From positions 1 through 64,000 of the forward strand of contig NZ_JASBVP010000001.1 of the NCBI RefSeq assembly GCF_029961025.1: a stretch of DNA of 64,000 nucleotides, given 5' to 3'. The DNA is from Mycobacterium sp. (lineage in GTDB: Bacteria > Actinomycetota > Actinomycetes > Mycobacteriales > Mycobacteriaceae). Shown here piece after piece: positions 22,554 to 33,207 of this stretch (positions are counted from its first letter, which is position 1; each line of letters starts with the position of its first letter). The notes under the pieces are model-generated. The model did not search any database and was not told where the DNA came from. It worked only from the letters and a program-made list of their open reading frames with translations. The translations under genes were made by a program, and so were the position numbers.

Positions 22554-25241
22554 TTAGGCCCGCGGCCATTGCTCGGCGCCGGCCTGGCCGACCGCGACCA
22601 GCAGCATGAACGTCCGGGTCCCCTTGCCGGCGGCCGTGGTGAGAACGACCGGGTAATACCCGTCGAGCACGGACTGGGCCACGCTGATCGCCACCGTCGC
22701 GGTGGCCGAACCGTCGGCGGCGAAGCGTCCCGATACCGGTGCCACCGCGATCCCCGCACCGTAGGAGGTACCGGTGACGGTGTAGTCGGGGGCGCCGCCG
22801 CCGATCATCCGTTGCGCATCGACGGTCACGGTCGCCGTGGTTCCCGGCGCGACCGCGACGATGTCGGGGACGACGTTGACGGTCACCGCCGAGCCACCCT
22901 CACCGAATGCCGGCGGTGATGCGGATTCCACAGTGCCCCAGCCGTTGTCGGGAGTGGCGGAGAGCGCGAACACCAGCTCGCCGCCGGTGCGGGTGATCGA
23001 CTCCGGGAGATATGTTCGCTCGGTGGGCCGCCCATCGACACTGAGGCCGTTGATGTACTTCAGGCGGTTGGGTGCCGAGACTCGGGACGCGGAGATGCGA
23101 ATGAATCTCCCTGCGGGCAGCGCGATCACGATGCGGTCGAATAGCGGTGTGTGCACCGTGAGGATCGCCGTTCCCGGGGTGCTGGGATACAGGCCGAGCG
23201 CGGCCCAGACATACCAGCTGGACAGCGCGCCCAGGTCGTCATTGCCCGGCTCCCCGTCGGGTGTCGGCCCGAACAGGCTGCTGCGCACCCGGTCGACCAG
23301 GTCCTGGGTTTTCCACGGCTGACCGACGTAGTTGTACAGCCACGGCACCCCGAAGCCCGGCTCGTTGCCGATCCACAGGTAGGGCTTGTCCGGGCCCGCG
23401 TTGAGTTCCTTTGTGAAGCCGTCGAGCCGCTCGGCCACCGCCTTGCGGCCGCCCAGGGCGGTCACCAGGCCCGTGATATTCTGCGGCACCCACCACACGT
23501 ACTGCGCGGCGTTGCCCTCGTCGAAGCCGGGCTGGCCGAAGCAGAACGGCGGGGGCTCGACGAAGCCGGGTCCGCGGGGAAAGAAGCCGTAGACGTTGCG
23601 GGGCGAGATGTAACGGGTGGTGGGGTTGAACAGGTTCTGCCAATACTGCGCCCGGCGCTGGAATTCGGCGGCTGTCGCGGAATCACCCAGCGCGTCGGCG
23701 AATCGCGAAATCGCGAAATCGTCAACCGACCACTCCAGCGTGATCGAGGCACCGGGGACGGAGCCGTCGACGCACGACTCGGACGTCACCGGAAGGTAGC
23801 CTCGCTGCAGGTAGGTGGCGATTCCCGGGCGCTCCACGTAACCGTCCCGCCCGGCACCGCCGTGGGTTGCCGCGCCGACCATGTAACGCAGTGCCGTGTG
23901 GACGTCAAAGTCCTTGGCCCCGAACGTGTAGAGATTTACGATCAGCGGTACCACGCTGTCTCCGGTCATCTCGGCGGTCGCGGCATTGGCCAGCGCCCAC
24001 CGCGGAAAAGAGCCGCTTTGCTCCGCGTCGTTCACCAGCGATTGGGCCATGTCGCTGGCACGCTCCGGAAACAGCAACCCGTGCAGGGCGGCGACACCCC
24101 GGTAGGTGTCCCAGTCGGAGAAGTTGGTGTATTGGGCGTGCCCCGCGGTCACCGTGTGGATGACTCCGTCGAATCCGATGTAGCGACCGTCGACGTCGTT
24201 GAAGGTGTTGGGGTGCAGCAGCGAATGGTACAAGGCGGTGTAGAACGTCGCCACGTCATCGCTATTGGCGCCGGCCACGGCGATGCGCGACAACGCGGCG
24301 TTCCATTCCCGCGTCGCCGCGGCGCGCACGTCGTCGAAGCTTGCCCCGCCCTCGGCGGCGAGGTTGGCTCGCGCCCCGTCCACTCCGACGTAGGACAGCG
24401 CGGTGCGCACCTCGATCACCGAGCCGGACGGGAACTCCACGTAACCGCCGCTGTCACTCGAAAACGCAACGCGGCCAGCGGGATACACCCAGAACCCGTC
24501 CCAGGTGCCGTAGGAGGTGAACGGACGGTTGAACTTCATCGCGAAATACACCGTGTAGGCGTTCTTCTTGCCGCAAAATCCGCCGCTGGTCGCCGCTCCG
24601 GTGATCGTGGTGTTGTCGGCACCGATCTGCAGGGTCGCGGCGGAGTTCCCCGCCAGCGACCCGCCGGCCCGAACCAGCAGCCGGGCAGGACGAGCGTTGT
24701 GCGGGTAGTGGAACCGCCCGACGCCAGTGCGGGTGGTGGCGGTGAGCTCCGCGCTCACCCCGGTGTCGGGAAACCGCACCGTGTAGTAGCCCGGCACACC
24801 CACCTCGGTGTCGTCGTGGGCGATTTTCTCGGTGGCGTCCCAGGGGTGCGTGCCGATCGCGGCGGTGGTGGGCAGCATCGAGATGTCGCCGAAGGCCGCA
24901 CAGCCCACCGAGGCGTGGGTCATGCTGAACCCGGTGACGCGATCTTTGTGGTAGTTGTAGCCGGCGTAGGTGTCGGTGGTGTCAGGTGAGTACTGCACCA
25001 TGCCGAATGGCATTGAGGCTCCGGGGAAGTTGTTGATCTCCCCCACGGTCGGGCCTCCCCTGCCGGTGCCGATCAGGGTGTTGACGTGGTCGACAGGGTT
25101 CACGACGAACGCCGGCTCACTCTCGTAGGCCGTGGGCGGAGCGGTCATCACCATCGCGCCGACGAGCATCACCGCTACCAGTACCGCGAGCCCGCCACGT
25201 GCTCCGGCGCGTCTTAGCATCCGCTGCTTTTGACGACGCAA
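22554..25241 (-). CDS. Secreted GH92 alpha-1,2-mannosidase
   Basis: An 895-aa exported glycoside hydrolase, like Mtb Rv0584. A signal sequence (about residues 10-40) precedes the GH92 catalytic region: [34 protein letters not shown], the calcium/acid-rich [20 protein letters not shown], and [20 protein letters not shown] with the catalytic acid region; a C-terminal beta-sandwich of about 150 residues follows. GH92 enzymes remove mannose from glycans, here probably cell-envelope mannan or host glycans. The start at 25241 or 25220 (MLRRAG) is undecided. It is divergent from the next gene. Confidence 0.92.
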   Translation of the reverse strand: MRRQKQRMLRRAGARGGLAVLVAVMLVGAMVMTAPPTAYESEPAFVVNPVDHVNTLIGTGRGGPTVGEINNFPGASMPFGMVQYSPDTTDTYAGYNYHKDRVTGFSMTHASVGCAAFGDISMLPTTAAIGTHPWDATEKIAHDDTEVGVPGYYTVRFPDTGVSAELTATTRTGVGRFHYPHNARPARLLVRAGGSLAGNSAATLQIGADNTTITGAATSGGFCGKKNAYTVYFAMKFNRPFTSYGTWDGFWVYPAGRVAFSSDSGGYVEFPSGSVIEVRTALSYVGVDGARANLAAEGGASFDDVRAAATREWNAALSRIAVAGANSDDVATFYTALYHSLLHPNTFNDVDGRYIGFDGVIHTVTAGHAQYTNFSDWDTYRGVAALHGLLFPERASDMAQSLVNDAEQSGSFPRWALANAATAEMTGDSVVPLIVNLYTFGAKDFDVHTALRYMVGAATHGGAGRDGYVERPGIATYLQRGYLPVTSESCVDGSVPGASITLEWSVDDFAISRFADALGDSATAAEFQRRAQYWQNLFNPTTRYISPRNVYGFFPRGPGFVEPPPFCFGQPGFDEGNAAQYVWWVPQNITGLVTALGGRKAVAERLDGFTKELNAGPDKPYLWIGNEPGFGVPWLYNYVGQPWKTQDLVDRVRSSLFGPTPDGEPGNDDLGALSSWYVWAALGLYPSTPGTAILTVHTPLFDRIVIALPAGRFIRISASRVSAPNRLKYINGLSVDGRPTERTYLPESITRTGGELVFALSATPDNGWGTVESASPPAFGEGGSAVTVNVVPDIVAVAPGTTATVTVDAQRMIGGGAPDYTVTGTSYGAGIAVAPVSGRFAADGSATATVAISVAQSVLDGYYPVVLTTAAGKGTRTFMLLVAVGQAGAEQWPRA

Positions 25242-25471
25242 TCACTTGGCACCCGATCCTCGGGTGCGGTCAGCTTCAGCCCCCGGGGGGTCCGGCTCAC
25301 CGCCGCGACGACGACCGCGCCGATGCGGTCAGGGCTGATCATTGTCATACAGTGATGGTAATTCGTCTGACGTCACGGGTTCCGTTTCCGCCGCGCCCGA
25401 CGGCCGGGTATCCGGTTAAGTTGTCGGCGAGCGCCGGCGCGGCGCTTGGCCGAGCCGAAGGATCGTGGAGC

Positions 25472-27847
25472 ATGCGAGTTGACGGGCGCGAGGTCGCCGT
25501 GACCGGCAGCTTGCTCCAACCACCGGCCCGGCGCACCAACGACATTCTCCGGCTCGTCTCAGCGGCGGCGTTTTTCGGGCTCGTGATCACCGGCTCCCTG
25601 ATCACCCGCCCGCAGTGGGTCGGCCTGGAGAAATCCATCTCGCAGATCGTCGGGGTGCTGCCCCCCGCACAAGCCGAGCTGGTGTACCTGGTATACGGCA
25701 TCGCGATAGTGGCGTTGCCGTTCGTGATCCTGATCGGCCTGATCGCCGCCCGGCAATGGAAACTGCTGGGCGCCTATGGCGCCGCGGGGCTCATCGCCAT
25801 CGTGGCGCTGTCGATCAGCGGAACCCACATCGCGGCTCCCCAATGGCATTTCGACCTCTCACAGCACCTCGACACGTTGCCCTCCCAGTTCCTCGACGAT
25901 CCGCGCTGGATCGCGATGCTCGCTGCGGTGCTCACCGTCTCGGGACCCTGGCTGCCCGCGCGCTGGAGGCACTGGTGGTGGGCATTGCTGTTGGGTTTCG
26001 TGCCGATCCACCTGCTGGTCAGCGCGGTGGTTCCGGCCCGCTCACTGCTGGGGCTGGCGGTGGGCTGGTTCGTCGGCGCCCTGGTGGTGCTGGTCGTCGG
26101 GACCCCCGCCCTGGAGGTGCCGCTGCACGGCGCGGTGCGCGCGATGGCCGCGCGCGGGTTTCGCGTGTCCGCGCTCACGGTGCTTCGCCCGGCCGGGACC
26201 GGTCCGCTGGTCCTTGCCGCCGAATCCCCGGATTCCGGGTTCACCGCGGTGATCGAGCTGTACGGCCCGCATCAACGCAGTGGCCGTGCCCTGCGCCAAC
26301 TCTGGGCCAAGCTGCGGCTGCGGGACACCGAGACCGCCCCCCTGCAGGCCTCGATGCGCCGCGCCGTGGAGCATCGCGCCTTGATCACCATCGCCGTCGG
26401 GAGCCTGGGCATCGCCAACACCGCGACGATCGCCGTCAGCGCGCTCGATCGGGGCTGGATGTTATACGCGCACACACCCGTGCGTGGACTCCCGATCAGC
26501 CGATGCGCCACGACGACACCGGTCGCGCGGGTGTGGGAAGCACTGCGATGCCTGCACGATCACCAAATCGCCCATGGCGACCTGCGCGGCACACACATCA
26601 CGGTGGCCGACGGCGCGGTGCTGTTCGGTGGTTTCGGCAGCGCCGAATACGGCGCCACCGACGCCCAATTACAATCCGACATCGCCCAACTGCTGGTGAC
26701 GACGTCGGCGCTATATGGCGCACAGTCCGCGGTGGGCGCCGCGATCGACACGTTCGGCAAAGACGCGGTGCTGACCGCGTCGCGCAGACTCACCAAATCC
26801 GCTGTGCCGGCGCGGATCCGCGCCTCGGTTCCCAACCCGGGCGCGGTGATCGCCGAGGGCCGCGCCGAGGTGATGCGCCAGACCGGTACCGATCAGATTC
26901 GCGCCGAAACGATCACCCGGTTCAGCCGTGGCCAGGTCATTCAACTGGTGCTGTTGGTTGCGCTGGTCTACGTCGCCTACCCGTTCATCAGCACCGTGCC
27001 GACGTTCTTCGCCGAGCTGAGCAGGGCCAACTGGTGGTGGGCCCTGTTGGGCCTGGCGGTCTCGGGGATGACGTATGTCGGCGCGGCCGGTGCGTTGTGG
27101 GCCAGCGCCGACGGGCTGGTGAGCTTCAAGAACCTGTCAATCATGCAGGTGGCCAACACATTTGCTGCGACCACCACCCCCGCCGGTGTCGGCGGGTTGG
27201 CGCTTAGCACACGGTTCCTGCAAAAGGGCGGTCTCAACACCGTGCGCGCCACCACGGCGGTGGCGCTGCAGCAGTCGGTTCAGGTGATCGTGCACGTCGC
27301 GTTGCTGATCGTCTTCAGCGCGGCCGCGGGCGCGGGCACCGATCTGTCGCACTTCGTGCCGAATGCCACCATGCTCTACCTGATCGCGGGCGTGGCGCTG
27401 GGCGTCGTCGGTGCGTTTTTGTTCGTGCCCAGGCTGCGGCGCTGGCTCGCGACCGCGGTGCGCCCACAGCTGAAGGAGGTGACCGGCGACCTTCTCGAGC
27501 TGGCGCGCGAACCCAAGCGGCTGGCGCTGATCGTGCTCGGCTGCGCCGGAACCACTCTGGGTGCGGCCCTGGCGTTGTGGGCCAGTGTCGAGGCGTTCGG
27601 TGGGAGGGCGACGTTCGTCACCGTCACCGTGGTGACGATGGTCGGTGGGACTCTCGCCTCGGCCGCCCCCACCCCGGGTGGCGTCGGGGCCGTGGAAGCG
27701 GCGCTGATCGGTGGGCTCGCCGCCTTCGGCGTGCCCGCGGCCGTCGGTGTGCCGTCGGTGTTGCTGTATCGGGTGCTCACCTGCTGGTTACCGGTCTTCG
27801 TCGGTTGGCCCGTCATGCGGTGGCTGACGAAGAACGACATGATCTAA
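25472..27847 (+). CDS. Polytopic membrane protein with kinase-like and flippase-like domains, Rv0585c-like
   Basis: A 791-aa protein, close to Mtb Rv0585c in length. It has an N-terminal block of six or so transmembrane helices (about 20-220), a central cytosolic region with a degenerate kinase-like catalytic loop (HDHQIAHGDLRGTHITVADG, about 365-385, followed by LQSDIAQLLVT), and a C-terminal LPG-synthase-TM/UPF0104 block (about 490-790) whose relatives move lipids or act as lysyl-lipid flippases. The divergent GH92 mannosidase suggests a cell-envelope glycolipid role. The ATG at 25472 gives the family length; the frame is open upstream. Confidence 0.85.
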   Translation: MRVDGREVAVTGSLLQPPARRTNDILRLVSAAAFFGLVITGSLITRPQWVGLEKSISQIVGVLPPAQAELVYLVYGIAIVALPFVILIGLIAARQWKLLGAYGAAGLIAIVALSISGTHIAAPQWHFDLSQHLDTLPSQFLDDPRWIAMLAAVLTVSGPWLPARWRHWWWALLLGFVPIHLLVSAVVPARSLLGLAVGWFVGALVVLVVGTPALEVPLHGAVRAMAARGFRVSALTVLRPAGTGPLVLAAESPDSGFTAVIELYGPHQRSGRALRQLWAKLRLRDTETAPLQASMRRAVEHRALITIAVGSLGIANTATIAVSALDRGWMLYAHTPVRGLPISRCATTTPVARVWEALRCLHDHQIAHGDLRGTHITVADGAVLFGGFGSAEYGATDAQLQSDIAQLLVTTSALYGAQSAVGAAIDTFGKDAVLTASRRLTKSAVPARIRASVPNPGAVIAEGRAEVMRQTGTDQIRAETITRFSRGQVIQLVLLVALVYVAYPFISTVPTFFAELSRANWWWALLGLAVSGMTYVGAAGALWASADGLVSFKNLSIMQVANTFAATTTPAGVGGLALSTRFLQKGGLNTVRATTAVALQQSVQVIVHVALLIVFSAAAGAGTDLSHFVPNATMLYLIAGVALGVVGAFLFVPRLRRWLATAVRPQLKEVTGDLLELAREPKRLALIVLGCAGTTLGAALALWASVEAFGGRATFVTVTVVTMVGGTLASAAPTPGGVGAVEAALIGGLAAFGVPAAVGVPSVLLYRVLTCWLPVFVGWPVMRWLTKNDMI

Positions 27848-27936
27848 CGGCTCCCCGGTAGCGAAATCGCTCAGAGGCGGGCAAACCGAACATCCTCCTC
27901 GCGCAGACCGATGATGCCGACGCAGTAGCGGCGCCG

Positions 27937-28881
27937 CTACGGGCGCCGCGCCGTCACGAACAAGCTGTGCGGCACCGCATCGTCGATGTCTGCGGGCGGA
28001 CGCCCATAGCGGGCCATCAGCTCCTCGGCCGCCACCACCGAGACCTCCCAGCCGTGGCGGCGGAACCAGTCGCCCACGTCGCCGCGGTCCTCGAGGTACC
28101 ACAGCTCCTGAACGTCGGGGATGTCCCGCCGCTCGCCCAGCCGGGCCATGATGTCACGGATGCGCTGCATCTGCTCACGCCACCTGGCGCGGGCCTGCGG
28201 GTTGTTGAAGTCGGGTCCGGGTGCCTCGACCGCGATGCGGCTGCCGGTGGCGGCCAGTGCCCGCGCCCGCTCGAACAGCAAATCCTGGGCCGCGGCCGGC
28301 AAAAACGGCAGCAGCCCCTCCACCGACCAAGCGCTGGGGGCTACGACATCGAAGCCGGCCTGCTGCAACGCCGTCGGCCAATCTTGGCGCAGGTCCACCG
28401 GGACGTCGACGAGATGACATCTGGGCTGCACACCGTGTTCGCGCAGTGTCGACGATTTGAACTCCAGCACCTTGGGTTGGTCCAGTTCGTAGACGGTGGT
28501 GCCGCCGAGCCACGGCAACCGCCAGGCCCGCGAGTCCAGGCCCGCGGCCAGGATCACCACTTGGCGTATACCCGCGTTGCCGGCGTCAAGGAAAAACTCG
28601 TCGAAAAAGGCTGTCCGGCAAGCCATGTAGTCGACCATCGACCGCCTTCGCAGCACCAGATCGGGTTCGGCCTCAAGGACTTCAGGGGGCAACTCGCGAC
28701 CCCAGAACCAGTTCCAGAAGCCGTCCCCCGCGGCGTCGAGGAACACCCGCGCGAACGGATCGGTGATCAGCGGGTTCTCGCTCTCGGTTTCCGCCGCCCG
28801 AGCCGCCGCCACTCCCAGTGCGGTCGCGCCCACGCTTTCGGTGATCTCCCAGCTGTCGTTGTCGGTCCTGGCCACCATCAC
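27937..28881 (-). CDS. SAM-dependent methyltransferase, Rv0281/Rv0726c family
   Basis: A 314-aa PF04072-type methyltransferase of the large mycobacterial paralogue family. Visible motifs are the SAM-binding [17 protein letters not shown], the acidic [11 protein letters not shown], and [20 protein letters not shown]. Substrates of this family are mostly unknown, with O-methylation suspected. A fragment of a close paralogue survives at 961-1153. Start at 28881 (MMVARTDND) or the second Met. Confidence 0.9.
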   Translation of the reverse strand: MMVARTDNDSWEITESVGATALGVAAARAAETESENPLITDPFARVFLDAAGDGFWNWFWGRELPPEVLEAEPDLVLRRRSMVDYMACRTAFFDEFFLDAGNAGIRQVVILAAGLDSRAWRLPWLGGTTVYELDQPKVLEFKSSTLREHGVQPRCHLVDVPVDLRQDWPTALQQAGFDVVAPSAWSVEGLLPFLPAAAQDLLFERARALAATGSRIAVEAPGPDFNNPQARARWREQMQRIRDIMARLGERRDIPDVQELWYLEDRGDVGDWFRRHGWEVSVVAAEELMARYGRPPADIDDAVPHSLFVTARRP

Positions 28882-29031
28882 TCCTCACCTACTCACCCAT
28901 TCCGTCGATCTGCCCGTCGACCTGGAGGCTACGCCGAACTCTTGCGGGTGCCGCGGGCCCGCACCCACCACGGTAGCGCGGCCCGTCGCCGGTGTGGCTG
29001 TTTCAATTGTTTCGATCCTGCCGAAGAGTGC

Positions 29032-29037
29032 TAGCCT
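29032..29037 (+). promoter_or_regulatory. Leaderless promoter of the second RES operon
   Basis: A TAGCCT -10 box ends six bases before the ATG at 29044, predicting a leaderless mRNA. The AT-rich TTTCAATTGTTTCGA just upstream (about 29000-29015) contains the palindrome CAATTG and may be part of an operator. Confidence 0.35.
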
Positions 29038-29043
29038 GCAACC

Positions 29044-29559
29044 ATGCCCACCGCCGCCGCGCCGCTCGCCCGCCAAATCGCGGAGCGTGCGCATCGCGAC
29101 CGGCCGTTTGCCCAAGTCCTCGGCGCGCTCCTGGAGGCCCCGACGGTGCCGCAGGGAACACTCGAGCGGATCGCCGCCCACGCGCTGAACGACCGGCGCC
29201 GTGCCGCCGTCGTGCAGGAATTCGTCGAAGGCTCGCTGCCCACCCCGGCGGTCCAAGCGCTGCTGGGTCTCGGCACACCGCAAGCGGTGCACCGGTTGCG
29301 CAGCCGGGGCAAGCTCCTGGGCGGGCCGGTGGGCAACCGGACGTGGTTTCCCGCATGGCAATTCGACGACGGCCGGCTGCGCCCGGATCTGCCCCGGATC
29401 CTCGAATTGCTGGCCCGCTTCACCGCGGATCCGCTGGCCGCCGATCGCATCATGCGCATCAGGCACGACGAGCTCGGTGGCGCGTCGATCGCCGAGGCGC
29501 TGCGCAACACCAAGGCCGCGGCCACGGCCTGGCGGATGCTCGCGGACCTCGGTGCCTGA
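29044..29559 (+). CDS. Antitoxin of RES-type toxin-antitoxin pair
   Basis: A 171-aa protein in front of a RES toxin. The middle carries a helix-turn-helix-like stretch (VQALLGLGTPQAVHRLRSRG, then LLGGPVGNRTWFPAWQFDDG) similar to the DNA-binding part of Xre/ParS-type antitoxins, and the C-terminal helix-rich tail (GGASIAEALRNTKAAATAWR) would bind the toxin. It overlaps the toxin gene by 8 bp. It resembles the Rv3188 type more than the larger antitoxin at 9452. Confidence 0.7.
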   Translation: MPTAAAPLARQIAERAHRDRPFAQVLGALLEAPTVPQGTLERIAAHALNDRRRAAVVQEFVEGSLPTPAVQALLGLGTPQAVHRLRSRGKLLGGPVGNRTWFPAWQFDDGRLRPDLPRILELLARFTADPLAADRIMRIRHDELGGASIAEALRNTKAAATAWRMLADLGA

Positions 29560-30199
29560 GCTTCCCGGCGGCTATCTGGCGCCCCTTCCCGGCGCTCGGC
29601 CCACCGGGCTCCGCCGTCGGCGCGTTCGTGCCGGGACCGAGATCTGGCGACTGGACGCGTCCGCGCCTGCCGACTGGACCTGGGAGGGGTTCCCCACGCC
29701 GCGTCACCGCTTCGACCCCGCCTCCGGTGCGTTTCGCGCCCGCTACGGCGCCAGCAGCCTCGTGGGCGCGTTCCGGGAGCGCTACCGGGCCACCGGCCTG
29801 GTGATCCCCGCCGACCACGCCGCCCACCGCCTGGTCCGGCTCGTCGCCGCCCGGCACCTTCGGGTACTGGACCTGCGAACCGAGCGCAACCTCGACGCGC
29901 TGCGCGTCGACGACCAGATCAGCACCGGGATGCACCCCGAGGTGTGGACGACGTGTCAGCGGCTGGCCGACGCGGTCAGGCGGTGGTGGCCCGACCTCGA
30001 CGCCATCGTCTACCGGTCCCGCACCACCCCCGAAACCTCGGTCAACGTCGCCTTTTTCGCTGCGGAGGCGTTCGCCGTCGAGTCCTGGGCGCTCGACGAG
30101 CGTGCCGATATTCTCAGCAATCTTGTGCTGCGCCACGGCTTCACCGTGGTTCAGGGGATCCCGCGGAGCCGGTCGATGAGTGCGACCAACCGTGCCTGA
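29552..30199 (+). CDS. RES-domain toxin (NAD-consuming type)
   Basis: A 215-aa RES-domain protein like Mtb Rv3189. It shows the N-terminal Arg (GTEIWRLDASAP), FRARYGASSLVGAFRERYRA with the conserved tyrosine/glutamate, a central Arg/Asp strand (VLDLRTERNLDALRVDDQIS) and the closing LDAIVYRSRTTPETSVNVAF with its Arg/Ser pair. The GTG at 29552 overlaps the antitoxin stop. Its 3' end overlaps the convergent Mut7-C gene by 49 bp. Confidence 0.82.
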   Translation: MPELPGGYLAPLPGARPTGLRRRRVRAGTEIWRLDASAPADWTWEGFPTPRHRFDPASGAFRARYGASSLVGAFRERYRATGLVIPADHAAHRLVRLVAARHLRVLDLRTERNLDALRVDDQISTGMHPEVWTTCQRLADAVRRWWPDLDAIVYRSRTTPETSVNVAFFAAEAFAVESWALDERADILSNLVLRHGFTVVQGIPRSRSMSATNRA

Positions 30200-30897
30200 T
30201 GAGACCCCGGCCAGTAGATCTGCCCGCATCCGGTACAGCGGCTGAAGTCGTGGTAGTAGCGGCGGGTCAACGGCTGCAGGTCGTGGATCACCGCGTCTTT
30301 GGTGACCGCGGCCAACCCGCCGTTGCAGCGCACGCAGCGGGTTAGCGGTGCCAGCCGCTCGCGCAAATCCAGGCGCCGGATCACCTCACGCGTCTGCTCC
30401 TCGGGTTCATCGGAGTGCACGAAAAGGCCATGGGTGATCGCGCGGCGTTTTAGCAGGCCGCGGTCCCGGGTCAACAGGATCCGCTGCTGGCCCAGGCTGA
30501 TGTCGGTCAGCGTCTGGTCATCGGCGTCGCTTGACCACCACACGTCGAATCCCAGCACGCGAAGCAGTCGCGCCAGCCGGCCGAGGTTGACATCGACGAC
30601 AAAGCGCGGATCGCGCAGCGGGACCGGCCGCAGCCTGGCCGTCAAGCCGATGTCGAGGGCCTCGAACATCGGGTAGGCGGCGATGCGCTCACCGGGATTG
30701 GGCCGGTGCGCGAAGTCCACCGGTTCGCCCTCCACCAGGATGAGGTCGACCTCGATGTGCGGAATGCCCATGGCCTCCAGGACGTCCTTGACCGTTTGGT
30801 GGGGCCGGAACGGACGGCGTACCGTCACACCGCGCGACTCCGGGTCGAGGAAGTCGTTCAGTTCGGCGTAGGCCCGCACATCGACGTAGCCGCTCAT
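30151..30897 (-). CDS. Mut7-C RNase-like protein with ubiquitin-like domain, Rv0579-like
   Basis: A 248-aa protein. Residues 1-85 form a ThiS/ubiquitin-like domain (DVRAYAELNDFLDPESRGVT). Residues 95-245 are Mut7-C: a PIN-like part (RFVVDVNLGRLARLLRVLGF, RILLTRDRGLLKRR with conserved Asp residues) and a zinc ribbon with CVRCNGG and CTGCGQIYWPG. Mut7-C proteins are predicted RNases; the bacterial role is unproven. Start at MSGYVDVRAY (30897). Same type as Mtb Rv0579. Confidence 0.88.
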   Translation of the reverse strand: MSGYVDVRAYAELNDFLDPESRGVTVRRPFRPHQTVKDVLEAMGIPHIEVDLILVEGEPVDFAHRPNPGERIAAYPMFEALDIGLTARLRPVPLRDPRFVVDVNLGRLARLLRVLGFDVWWSSDADDQTLTDISLGQQRILLTRDRGLLKRRAITHGLFVHSDEPEEQTREVIRRLDLRERLAPLTRCVRCNGGLAAVTKDAVIHDLQPLTRRYYHDFSRCTGCGQIYWPGSHQARLVALIDRLRGIP

Positions 30898-30946
30898 TCC
30901 CCATGCTCTCGCGTGCGGGTCGCCGCGCGCAACGTGGTTATCCGCG

Positions 30947-32032
30947 TCACCCGCAGACGGCCGCACCCGGCGCGGCATGGGTGCGGGTGATCACCGGTCG
31001 CGCATGGCCCGCGGCGCGCACCGCCCGGCGCACCGCTTCGCCGACGGACCGCACCCGCGCCTCCGGCGCCAACGCGATCACGCAGCCGCCGAAGCCGCCG
31101 CCGGTCATCCGGGCGCCCAGCGCCCCGGCGCGAACCGCGGTGTCGACGATCAGATCGATGGACGCCGTGGTGATTTCGAAGTCGTCACGCATGGAAGCGT
31201 GCGACGCGGTCAGGATGCGACCGGCCTCGGCGAAATCCGCATCGCTCAGCGCCGCAACGAAATCGAGCACCCGACGGTTCTCGGTCAGCACATGGCGGGC
31301 ACGGCGGGCCGCGACCGGGTCGGTGATCGCCTGCAGCGACGACAGATCCTCGATGTCGCGCAGCGAAGGCGCGTGCAACTCGGTCGCGGCGTGCTCGCAC
31401 GCCCAGCGGCGGGCCGCGTACTCGCCGCCGGCGTGGCTATGCCGCTCGCGGGTGTCGATCAGCAGCAGCGCCACACCGTAGGCGTCCGGGTCGAAGCGCA
31501 CCGGTCGCACACTGACGTCGCGAAAGTCGATCAGCAGGGCCGTCGACGGCTCCCCGAACAGCGAGGCCAGCTGGTCGAGCAAACCCGTTGGGGCGCCGAC
31601 GTAGTCATTTTCGGCACGCTGCGCAACCCGCGCCTGCTCGAGACGCTCGATGCGGATACCGGCGGCGGAGGTGATCGCACCCAGGGCCGCGCACGTCAAC
31701 GCCGCCGACGACGCCAGGCCCGATCCGATCTCGATGCCGCTGGTGACCGACATCGCGCCGCCGGGCAGCGGGTATCCGCGACCCCGCAGCGCCCACACCA
31801 CCCCCGCCACGTAGCCGGCCCAGCCGGTCACCTCACCGGGAACGGTGCTCAGCGGAATCCGCGCCGATCCGGGCAGGCGGTCGCTGCACACCGTGATCGC
31901 GTCGGTGTCCCCGGGCTCGAAGGTCACCACGGTGCGTTGCGGCAGCGCGATCGGCAGCGCCAAACCCAGGTTGTAGTCGGTATGCTCGCCGACGAGGTTG
32001 ATCCGCCCCGGCGCGCCGTAGCGGATCGTCAT
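30947..32032 (-). CDS. galK: Galactokinase
   Basis: A 361-aa GHMP kinase that phosphorylates galactose at C1 with ATP. Diagnostic motifs are [20 protein letters not shown] (galactokinase signature), the ATP loop [20 protein letters not shown], and [16 protein letters not shown]. The ATG at 32032 overlaps the galT stop by 4 bp, so the Leloir genes are coupled. Slightly shorter than the E. coli enzyme, normal for actinobacteria. Confidence 0.95.
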   Translation of the reverse strand: MTIRYGAPGRINLVGEHTDYNLGLALPIALPQRTVVTFEPGDTDAITVCSDRLPGSARIPLSTVPGEVTGWAGYVAGVVWALRGRGYPLPGGAMSVTSGIEIGSGLASSAALTCAALGAITSAAGIRIERLEQARVAQRAENDYVGAPTGLLDQLASLFGEPSTALLIDFRDVSVRPVRFDPDAYGVALLLIDTRERHSHAGGEYAARRWACEHAATELHAPSLRDIEDLSSLQAITDPVAARRARHVLTENRRVLDFVAALSDADFAEAGRILTASHASMRDDFEITTASIDLIVDTAVRAGALGARMTGGGFGGCVIALAPEARVRSVGEAVRRAVRAAGHARPVITRTHAAPGAAVCG

Positions 32033-33117
32033 CCGAGTTCCCGCAGCCGCTGCGCCACGTTTTCGGGCGTCACGTCACTGATGAACGCGTCCATCGCCGA
32101 CTCGGAGGCCGCGAGATACTTAAGCTTGGTGGCGCTACGCCGGATCGACATCAGCTCAACGTGAAAGTAGCCGTCTCGCTGGGTATCCGAGGTGGTGAAC
32201 TGGTGCAGCGCTGAAATATACGGCAGCGGAGTCGAGTACATCCGATCGAACCGTCGCAGCACATCGAGGTAGATCCCGGCGAACCCCTCCAGCTCGGCGG
32301 TGTCGAGCTCGACGAGGTTGTGCACGAACCTGTTCGGGTAGATATGCACCTCCACCGGCCAGCGCGCGGCGAACGGGACGAACGCGGTGAACAGCTCGTT
32401 GCGGGCGATCACCCGGACGCCGTCAGCGAGCTCATGGGCAAGCAGGTCTGCAAAGAGGTTGCTGCCGTGGCTGAGTCGATGCTTCCGGGCTTGATGCAGC
32501 ATCGCCGCGGTGCGCGGGGTCAGATACGGGTAACCGTAGATCTGACCGTGCGGATGGGTCAGCGTCACCCCGATCTCCTCGCCGCGATTCTCGAAGCAGA
32601 ACACCTGCTCGATCCCCGGCGCGGTCATCAGCTCGGCGGTGCGATGCCGCCACGCCTCCACCACCAGCCGGGCGTGCCGCGGATCCAGGTCGGCGAACGA
32701 ACCGTCGTGCTCGCTGCAGAAGCAGATCACCTCGCAGCGGCCGTGAGCCGGCGCGGCCGCGAAGCCCGCCGGGGGCGCCAGCGTCCCCCGACCCGCATCC
32801 GACAGGCTGGGGAACCGGTTTTCGAAGACGACGACGTCGTAGTCGGGCGCCGGCACCTCACTGGTCAACCCGGTCGGACCCGGACACAGCGGGCACTGAT
32901 CCGGCGGCGGTTTGTAGGTGCGGTCCTGGCGCAGCGCCGCGATGATCACCCACTGCCCGGTCGAGCGGTCGAACCGCAACTGCGATCGGCCCGGATCCCG
33001 CGCCTCCCGCGCCGGCAGCCGCCGGCGGTCGGCCACCGGGGCCGGCGTGCGGCCGGGTAACGCGAAGAACAGCAGGTCACGGCCGTCGGCCAGCTTCACC
33101 CGGGTCGGCGCCGTCAC
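32029..33117 (-). CDS. galT: Galactose-1-phosphate uridylyltransferase
   Basis: A 362-aa enzyme that exchanges UMP between UDP-glucose and galactose-1-phosphate. The active-site [12 protein letters not shown] contains the nucleophilic His, zinc-site residues are in QCPLCPG and the downstream His, and [10 protein letters not shown] is characteristic. It uses a GTG start at 33117 and is followed directly by galK. In Mtb this function is split between galTa and galTb (Rv0618/Rv0619); here the gene is a single intact frame. Confidence 0.95.
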   Translation of the reverse strand: MTAPTRVKLADGRDLLFFALPGRTPAPVADRRRLPAREARDPGRSQLRFDRSTGQWVIIAALRQDRTYKPPPDQCPLCPGPTGLTSEVPAPDYDVVVFENRFPSLSDAGRGTLAPPAGFAAAPAHGRCEVICFCSEHDGSFADLDPRHARLVVEAWRHRTAELMTAPGIEQVFCFENRGEEIGVTLTHPHGQIYGYPYLTPRTAAMLHQARKHRLSHGSNLFADLLAHELADGVRVIARNELFTAFVPFAARWPVEVHIYPNRFVHNLVELDTAELEGFAGIYLDVLRRFDRMYSTPLPYISALHQFTTSDTQRDGYFHVELMSIRRSATKLKYLAASESAMDAFISDVTPENVAQRLRELG

Positions 33118-33207
33118 GATGTCGAACAGTAACCGACCGGCGGGCCGCGGCGTGCTCGACGTCGACCTGGCCGCGCGTTCCCGGGCACCGGCGGTGACCC
33201 GGGGATC

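Noticed and set aside
23151..24989. A 612-codon rightward open frame inside the GH92 mannosidase gene
   Set aside because: It is exactly antisense to conserved GH92 motifs, is rich in Arg/Gly/His/Val as expected for high-GC shadow frames, and shows no family resemblance.
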